Assembly (NCBI GenBank): GCA_044238935.1
Contig: JBIICI010000008.1
Location: 1-64,000, forward strand
Origin: JBIICI01 sp044238935
Lineage (GTDB): Bacteria; Pseudomonadota; Alphaproteobacteria; Micavibrionales; Micavibrionaceae
Direction: 5' to 3'
DNA: 64,000 bases
Shown in pieces: positions 59,591 to 64,000 of the stretch (position 1 is the stretch's first letter; each line of letters starts with the position of its first letter). The notes beneath the pieces were generated by a model that made no database searches, was not told the DNA's origin, and saw only the letters and a list, made by a program, of their open reading frames with translations. A program made the position numbers and the translations under genes.

Positions 59591-59882
59591 AAAGGCGTAT
59601 TTTATTTCATTCTGAAATAGGCTAAAAAATTATATCAATATCAGTGTATCTAATCTGTGGGGAAGCGCCAAATGAAATTTTTTGTATAAATGGATTATAC
59701 CGCATTTTTTTATTTTTCATGACTAAAAATCTGTTAATTGATCAAAAGATTGGCAGAATGCATTTGATTTCATCAAGAAAATAGATAATGATTACCTCAA
59801 ATCAAAATATAGATTTTGATCAAGAATAAAATAATACAAATAATAAAATAAGTACGATTGATTTTTTATAAGGCATTAAACC

Positions 59883-60593
59883 ATGATCCGCTTTCACAAT
59901 GTTGGCCTATCTTATAATCAGCATGACACTGTATTGCATAATGTTTCTTTTGAGCTTAATGCGGGGTCTTATCATTTCCTAAGTGGCCCCAGCGGGTCAG
60001 GGAAAAGCACGTTAATGCAGCTTTTATATATGGGATTAATGCCAACCAGTGGCAAAATCGAAGTTTTTGGGCGTGATATACGGAATTTAGATCGTGATTC
60101 CAGATCTCGCATCCGCCAAAAAATTGGCGTTATTTTCCAAGATTTCAAACTCTTGGATCATTTAACAGTTTATGAAAACGTTTCATTACCCTTAAGATTA
60201 GCAGATATTGATTCTTCTATTATCCGTAATAACGTACTGGAAATTTTGGATTGGGTGGGGTTAGGGGATTTTGTGCATGCCTTGCCCTCGACCTTATCAG
60301 GGGGACAGAAACAGCGCGTTGCCATTGCGCGTGCCGTTATCAATCAACCTGATATTTTATTAGCGGACGAACCCACAGGCAGCCTTGATGAAGAAATCGG
60401 GTTTCGTTTAATGACCTTGTTTGAACAGCTCAATAAAATGGGCACAACCATCGTGATCGCGACCCATAGCTTAAGCATTATGCAAAAATTTAAACATCCG
60501 CGTTTTGTATTAAGCAACAAAAGCTTAAATATAGAAGACCCCATGCCGCTTATTCAATATAAAACAAAACCAGCAGCAGGGAGCGTATTTTAA
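59883..60593 (+). CDS. ftsE: Cell division ATP-binding protein FtsE
   Basis: 236 aa ABC ATPase. Walker A is SGPSGSGKSTLMQLL (about residues 34-48), the Q-loop VIFQDFKLLDHLTVYENV, the signature TLSGGQKQRVAIARA, Walker B DILLADEPTGSLDEE and the switch His in VIATHSLSIM. With FtsX it controls peptidoglycan hydrolases at the septum. Its TAA overlaps the ATG of ftsX by one base. The 292 AT-rich bases upstream show no clear promoter. Confidence 0.96.
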   Translation: MIRFHNVGLSYNQHDTVLHNVSFELNAGSYHFLSGPSGSGKSTLMQLLYMGLMPTSGKIEVFGRDIRNLDRDSRSRIRQKIGVIFQDFKLLDHLTVYENVSLPLRLADIDSSIIRNNVLEILDWVGLGDFVHALPSTLSGGQKQRVAIARAVINQPDILLADEPTGSLDEEIGFRLMTLFEQLNKMGTTIVIATHSLSIMQKFKHPRFVLSNKSLNIEDPMPLIQYKTKPAAGSVF

Positions 60594-61546
60594 TGGAACA
60601 GATTCAACAATTCATGCTGCGCTTCAAAAAATTATTTCAATCGCATTTGGCGCTCAATACAACCAGCCGCGCATGGTTTTTCACAGGTTTGGTTGTTTTT
60701 ATGACCTGTTTATGTGCGTTATCAACATCAGGCATGATTTTTATGAACCGCCTAACGCATCAATGGCAAAATGATTTGCGCGGTACGATCACGATTGAAT
60801 TGCCTTCTATCACCAGCAATGGCGAAACGATCCCTGATATTGATATGCAAGAGCGAATGGATTTAATTCAAACTGAATTAAAGAAAATGCTACCAAACGA
60901 CAGCCGTATCACACCGTATAAACACGAAGAAGTCGCGGCGATGATTGAACCATGGATTGGTAAACAAGTCGAAGGGGGCACGATCCCCTTACCTCAATTA
61001 TTGGATGTTGAAACAAAGGAACAAATTGACACAACCTTATTGGAAAAAATGCAAACGTCACTGACGAAAATACATGATTCAGTGATTATCAACAGCCATA
61101 CAGATTGGTTGCAACAGGTTGAAAAAACCGCAGGAACAATCAAAATATTTCTGTTTATCCTAAATGCCGTGATTATCGCCACCACCTGTTTTTTAATATC
61201 GGGCGCGGTACAGGATAAAATTGCCATTCACCATGAACAAATTGGATTATTGCATATTATGGGGGCATTTGATCGCAATATCGCACAGGATTTTTTGAAA
61301 TATGCGACGTTAATCATGCTAAAAGCATGCTGCATTGGGTTGATTATTGCCTGTTTGATTATATCGTTAATCCAAGCCAACATCCATCATTTGGATAGTG
61401 CTGGCATTTTATCTTTGGATCATTATCATGTTTTCTTTGATCTGAAATTATTATTGTCTATGATCTTGATTATCGTCTTTATGACATCTTGTGGATTAGC
61501 GGTAACATTTTATACTGTTTTAAACGCTCTACGGAAAATGCCTTAA
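60593..61546 (+). CDS. ftsX: Cell division protein FtsX
   Basis: 317 aa. Four membrane helices: about residues 25-47 (WFFTGLVVFMTCLCALSTSG), 180-200 (IFLFILNAVIIATTCFLISG), 240-262 (YATLIMLKACCIGLIIACLI) and 285-308. A periplasmic domain of about 130 residues lies between the first two. The cytoplasmic loop QIGLLHIMGAFDRNIAQDFL is the conserved FtsX segment that meets FtsE. It is coupled to ftsE; the DUF218 gene follows 2 bases after its stop. Confidence 0.93.
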   Translation: MEQIQQFMLRFKKLFQSHLALNTTSRAWFFTGLVVFMTCLCALSTSGMIFMNRLTHQWQNDLRGTITIELPSITSNGETIPDIDMQERMDLIQTELKKMLPNDSRITPYKHEEVAAMIEPWIGKQVEGGTIPLPQLLDVETKEQIDTTLLEKMQTSLTKIHDSVIINSHTDWLQQVEKTAGTIKIFLFILNAVIIATTCFLISGAVQDKIAIHHEQIGLLHIMGAFDRNIAQDFLKYATLIMLKACCIGLIIACLIISLIQANIHHLDSAGILSLDHYHVFFDLKLLLSMILIIVFMTSCGLAVTFYTVLNALRKMP

Positions 61547-61548
61547 TT

Positions 61549-62160
61549 ATGGTGTTTTTGGTACTGAAAATTGTCCATAGCTGTGTGCGGCGTTTTATTT
61601 TAGCGCTGATCTGTTCGTGGTTTATTGGGTTTTTGGTTTTTGTGTCATGGGTTAATCGCCCTGCATCCTGTGATTACGCCCCTGCGGCGGATTTAAAACA
61701 TATGGCTATTATTGTGCTGACAGGAGGCGATGGTCGTGTTGAAACGGGACTGGATTTATTATGGCGTGAATCGGGGGAGCGTCTTTTTATTTCAGGCGTC
61801 AACAAAGATGCCAAGAAATCTGAGCTATTAATTGGTCGTAACAACCCTGCCCTAGAAAACAGAATTGATTTAGGATACAGCGCACAATCCACCCATGAAA
61901 ATGCCATTGAAGTCGAGCAATGGTTAGACGCCCACCCTGATTACAAAGATTTAATCTTAGTCACCTCTGATTACCATATGCCCCGCGCACGATTGGAATT
62001 GACGCTTAATTTATCAAAGGCTAATCATCGCCAAATTCATATTATGCCATGCACCACAATCCATGGCATAAAAGACAGCAAAACACGGTGGAGATTATAT
62101 AGTGAGGAATATCACAAACTGGCCTATATTTATTTACGGGAGATTTTAGCACATTTATGA
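61549..62160 (+). CDS. YdcF-like DUF218 protein
   Basis: 203 aa from the ATG at 61549, chosen because it follows the ftsX stop by 2 bases. One N-terminal membrane helix (RRFILALICSWFIGFLVFVS) is followed by the DUF218 domain: AIIVLTGGDGRVETGLDLL, ERLFISGVNKDAKKSEL, STHENAIEVEQWLDA and LVTSDYHMPRARLEL. Members are linked to envelope metabolism (SanA/ElyC-like) but the reaction is unknown. It overlaps plsC by 4 bases (ATGA). It belongs to the ftsEX-ydcF-plsC run. Confidence 0.88.
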   Translation: MVFLVLKIVHSCVRRFILALICSWFIGFLVFVSWVNRPASCDYAPAADLKHMAIIVLTGGDGRVETGLDLLWRESGERLFISGVNKDAKKSELLIGRNNPALENRIDLGYSAQSTHENAIEVEQWLDAHPDYKDLILVTSDYHMPRARLELTLNLSKANHRQIHIMPCTTIHGIKDSKTRWRLYSEEYHKLAYIYLREILAHL

Positions 62161-62882
62161 TTTCAATTTTTATTCGATCCACGATCTTTAATATCACTTT
62201 TGTGTGTCTTAGCCTTATTCAATGCCTTTTGTTTGCACCTGCCTTATTGATGCGACGCGATGTCGCCTTAAAAACAGTTGATCTGTGGGAAAGCAGTGTT
62301 TATTGGCTGGAAAAAACCATTTTAAATTTGGATTATACGGTGAAGGGGTTGGAGCATTTACCGCCAACAGGAACAGCCTATATTATCGCCGCAAAACATC
62401 AATCCCCCTATGAAACAATGAAAATTCATCGCATTGTGCATGACCCTGCGATTATCTTTAAAAAGGAATTGTTAAATATTCCCATTTGGGGGCAATTTGT
62501 CAAAAAAGTGGGTGGCATCCCTATCGACCGATCCAGCCGTAAATCTGCCTTTGAATCGATTAACCAAGGGGCACTTCGTATGAAAGAGGCAGGTCGCCCG
62601 ATTTTAATTTTCCCACAAGGAACACGCGTCAACCCTGAGGATTCCATCGCACAACGCCCCTATAAATTTGGCGTTACCCGCATGCAAAGCGCCACGCAAC
62701 TTCCGATTATCCCTCTTGCGTTAAACAGCGGCATTTATTGGCGCAAAGCTTCATGGCTTAAGAAATCAGGCACAGTGACCTTCGAATTCTTACCTGCCAT
62801 TCCTTATGACCCCTCAATACCAGAAAAAGAAAGATTAGATCATCTGTCGGAGGTTTTAGAAAGCCACTGTCATAATCTTTGA
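62157..62882 (+). CDS. plsC: 1-acyl-sn-glycerol-3-phosphate acyltransferase
   Basis: 241 aa. It puts the second acyl chain on lysophosphatidate at the inner membrane. A hydrophobic N-terminus (NITFVCLSLIQCLLFAPAL) precedes the catalytic AAKHQSPYETMK, an HX4E version of the usual HX4D found in many alphaproteobacterial PlsC. Later come GGIPIDRSSRKSAF and ILIFPQGTRVNPEDS. It overlaps the previous gene by 4 bases; comEC starts 12 bases downstream. Confidence 0.92.
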   Translation: MISIFIRSTIFNITFVCLSLIQCLLFAPALLMRRDVALKTVDLWESSVYWLEKTILNLDYTVKGLEHLPPTGTAYIIAAKHQSPYETMKIHRIVHDPAIIFKKELLNIPIWGQFVKKVGGIPIDRSSRKSAFESINQGALRMKEAGRPILIFPQGTRVNPEDSIAQRPYKFGVTRMQSATQLPIIPLALNSGIYWRKASWLKKSGTVTFEFLPAIPYDPSIPEKERLDHLSEVLESHCHNL

Positions 62883-62894
62883 GCGAAACTAAAA

Positions 62895-64000
62895 ATGTTC
62901 AAACAAGTTTATCGCCCCCTTCAGATTCCTGCCCTGCTCTCTATTCACATTGACTATTTGATCTGTTGGTGGGTGATGGCAATGATTGTGGGGATTTGTT
63001 TTTGCTTTACCTTGCCATCTGTTCCATCTTGGGGGATTTTAATAGCTGTTGCAGGCGCAATGGGTGTTACATTTTTTTGCGCCCATCGCTTTGTGCAATA
63101 TCAATTTATGTTGCGCATTGTGGGATTCTTCCTATTGGGTTTTGTCTGTATGATCATACGGGTACAGACGCATCATCCTGTTTTATTACAACGTGATATT
63201 GCATTTTTACCGATTACGGCGCAGATTTTATCAAAAGATATTCGCTATGATGGGGTGTTTCAGTATCGTATTAAAATTATCAAAGCCGATACAAAAAAGC
63301 CAATAGACATTCCAAAAATCATCCGCCTAACCAGCCGTCACCCTGAGCCAGAGGGGTTGGGGCGGCCAATGGATAAAGGGGATGTGATTGCGCTGAATGT
63401 TGGCTTAACCGCCCCTGCTGCACCGCTGCATCCCAATGGATTTAATTTTCGGCAACATGCATGGTTTGCAGGATTTGGCGCCTATGGCTATAGCCTATCT
63501 CAACCCAAAATTATAACAGCAAAGGCGCATCAAGATGGATTTACCGCCTATCGCCAATATTTACGCAGCACATTAGACAAAGTCGGGAAGGATTCGCCGC
63601 ATCGTGGTGTTACCTATGCCTTAATGACCGAACAACGCGCTGCGATCCCTGCACCAATTTTAGATGATTTACGAAATTCAGGTCTGTCACATATGCTCTC
63701 CGTTTCAGGGTTACATGTGGAATTATTGGCAGGGATTATCTTTTTTTCTGTGCGGTTTTTATTGATCTTTATTCCTTTATTTCTGATTCGCCCGTTAAAA
63801 AATGCTCGTGTGGCGATGCCTGCAAAAAAAATCGCGGCTTTTATATCCTTATTGATTGTTATTTTATATGTCTATTTTGTGGGCGCTCCCATTGCGGCTG
63901 TTCGTTCTGCCGTTATGTGCGGCTTGGCTTTGGTGGCTATAATGCTGAATCGCTGGCCGTTTACGGCACGTTTAATGTCTTTATGCGCGTTGGGGGCTTT
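62895..64000 (+). CDS. comEC: ComEC/Rec2-type DNA uptake channel, N-terminal part
   Basis: Open from the ATG at 62895 to the window edge (368 codons), so the C-terminus is not seen. Two hydrophobic helices at the N-terminus (about residues 22-70) are followed by the OB-like DUF4131 region (DIAFLPITAQILSKDIRYDG). Then comes the start of the competence domain: NSGLSHMLSVSGLHVELLAG, SLLIVILYVYFVGAPIAAVR and SAVMCGLALVAIMLNRWP. In the family it forms the inner-membrane channel for DNA; the metallo-beta-lactamase part, if present, lies beyond the window. Confidence 0.92.
   Translation, partial: MFKQVYRPLQIPALLSIHIDYLICWWVMAMIVGICFCFTLPSVPSWGILIAVAGAMGVTFFCAHRFVQYQFMLRIVGFFLLGFVCMIIRVQTHHPVLLQRDIAFLPITAQILSKDIRYDGVFQYRIKIIKADTKKPIDIPKIIRLTSRHPEPEGLGRPMDKGDVIALNVGLTAPAAPLHPNGFNFRQHAWFAGFGAYGYSLSQPKIITAKAHQDGFTAYRQYLRSTLDKVGKDSPHRGVTYALMTEQRAAIPAPILDDLRNSGLSHMLSVSGLHVELLAGIIFFSVRFLLIFIPLFLIRPLKNARVAMPAKKIAAFISLLIVILYVYFVGAPIAAVRSAVMCGLALVAIMLNRWPFTARLMSLCALGA

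Overview
The window is a continuous stretch of an AT-rich (by eye) alphaproteobacterial chromosome. The evidence is the protein set: flagellar FliF and FliG, complex I subunits NuoA/NuoB/NuoC, the FabA-FabB-FabI block, a PlsC with the HX4E motif, FtsEX followed by YdcF-like, PlsC and ComEC genes, and a Bfd gene under a Fur box. A Dot/Icm-type IcmB/DotO ATPase and a DapL-type lysine-pathway aminotransferase suggest a Micavibrio- or Rhodospirillales-like lineage, but I cannot place it further from sequence alone. No rRNA, CRISPR array, integrase or prophage was seen. Two tRNA genes, Leu(UAG) and His(GUG), lie side by side.

Layout. 1-1.75 kb: end of fliF and all of fliG. 1.8-2.7: accA (-). 3.0-6.5: icmB/dotO-like ATPase and a small bitopic membrane protein, then a tas-like aldo/keto reductase. 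7.57-10.92: a rearranged island in which a decayed copy of the 3' end of nth, a TelA-family gene with an unknown partner, the tail of a CorC/HlyC-type gene and the intact nth follow one another. 10.94-11.02: a short consensus-promoter and hairpin unit. 11.7-13.3: nuoABC without nuoD. 13.3-13.8: intergenic repeat mosaic. 13.8-18.0: L,D-transpeptidase-like lipoprotein, HAD hydrolase, topA. 18.1-21.8: five genes with no recognisable family, one of them only 42 codons. 21.9-26.8: dusA, an SH3 protein, fabA-fabB-fabI, rpmE. 26.8-33.9: minus-strand run of a DinG-like helicase, an exported protein, a YgeA-like racemase, nadC, nadA, msrA and bfd. 34-36.1: a small conserved protein and recQ. 36.15-36.45: a MITE-like element and a palindromic repeat.

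36.5-42 kb is the most interesting regulatory region. On the minus strand lie an ECF sigma factor, a candidate anti-sigma protein, a periplasmic heavy-metal-sensor-like protein, a gutted LD-carboxypeptidase gene, degP and miaA. Diverging from them is a four-EF-hand protein. Both the sigma gene and the EF-hand gene are preceded by the same bipartite sequence, GTAAGTTT-N14-CGTCTA, which looks like an ECF promoter pair defining a small autoregulated regulon.

42-45.9 kb: tig, the two tRNAs, glnA and a 60-aa gene. 45.9-48.1: a graveyard of ISAs1 and IS110 remnants around a lipoprotein gene; one IS110 remnant carries a 150-bp internal inversion. 48.1-49.8: a 566-aa protein of unknown family. 50.1-55.2: bioF, a BioH-like esterase and bioC (early biotin synthesis) interrupted by a convergent GH37 trehalase, then a Cof-type HAD phosphatase. 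55.1-58.0: DUF3108 protein, FemAB-like acyltransferase and dapL (-). 58.2-64.0: FMN reductase, zinc-ribbon protein (-), ftsE-ftsX-ydcF-like-plsC and the start of comEC, which runs off the window.
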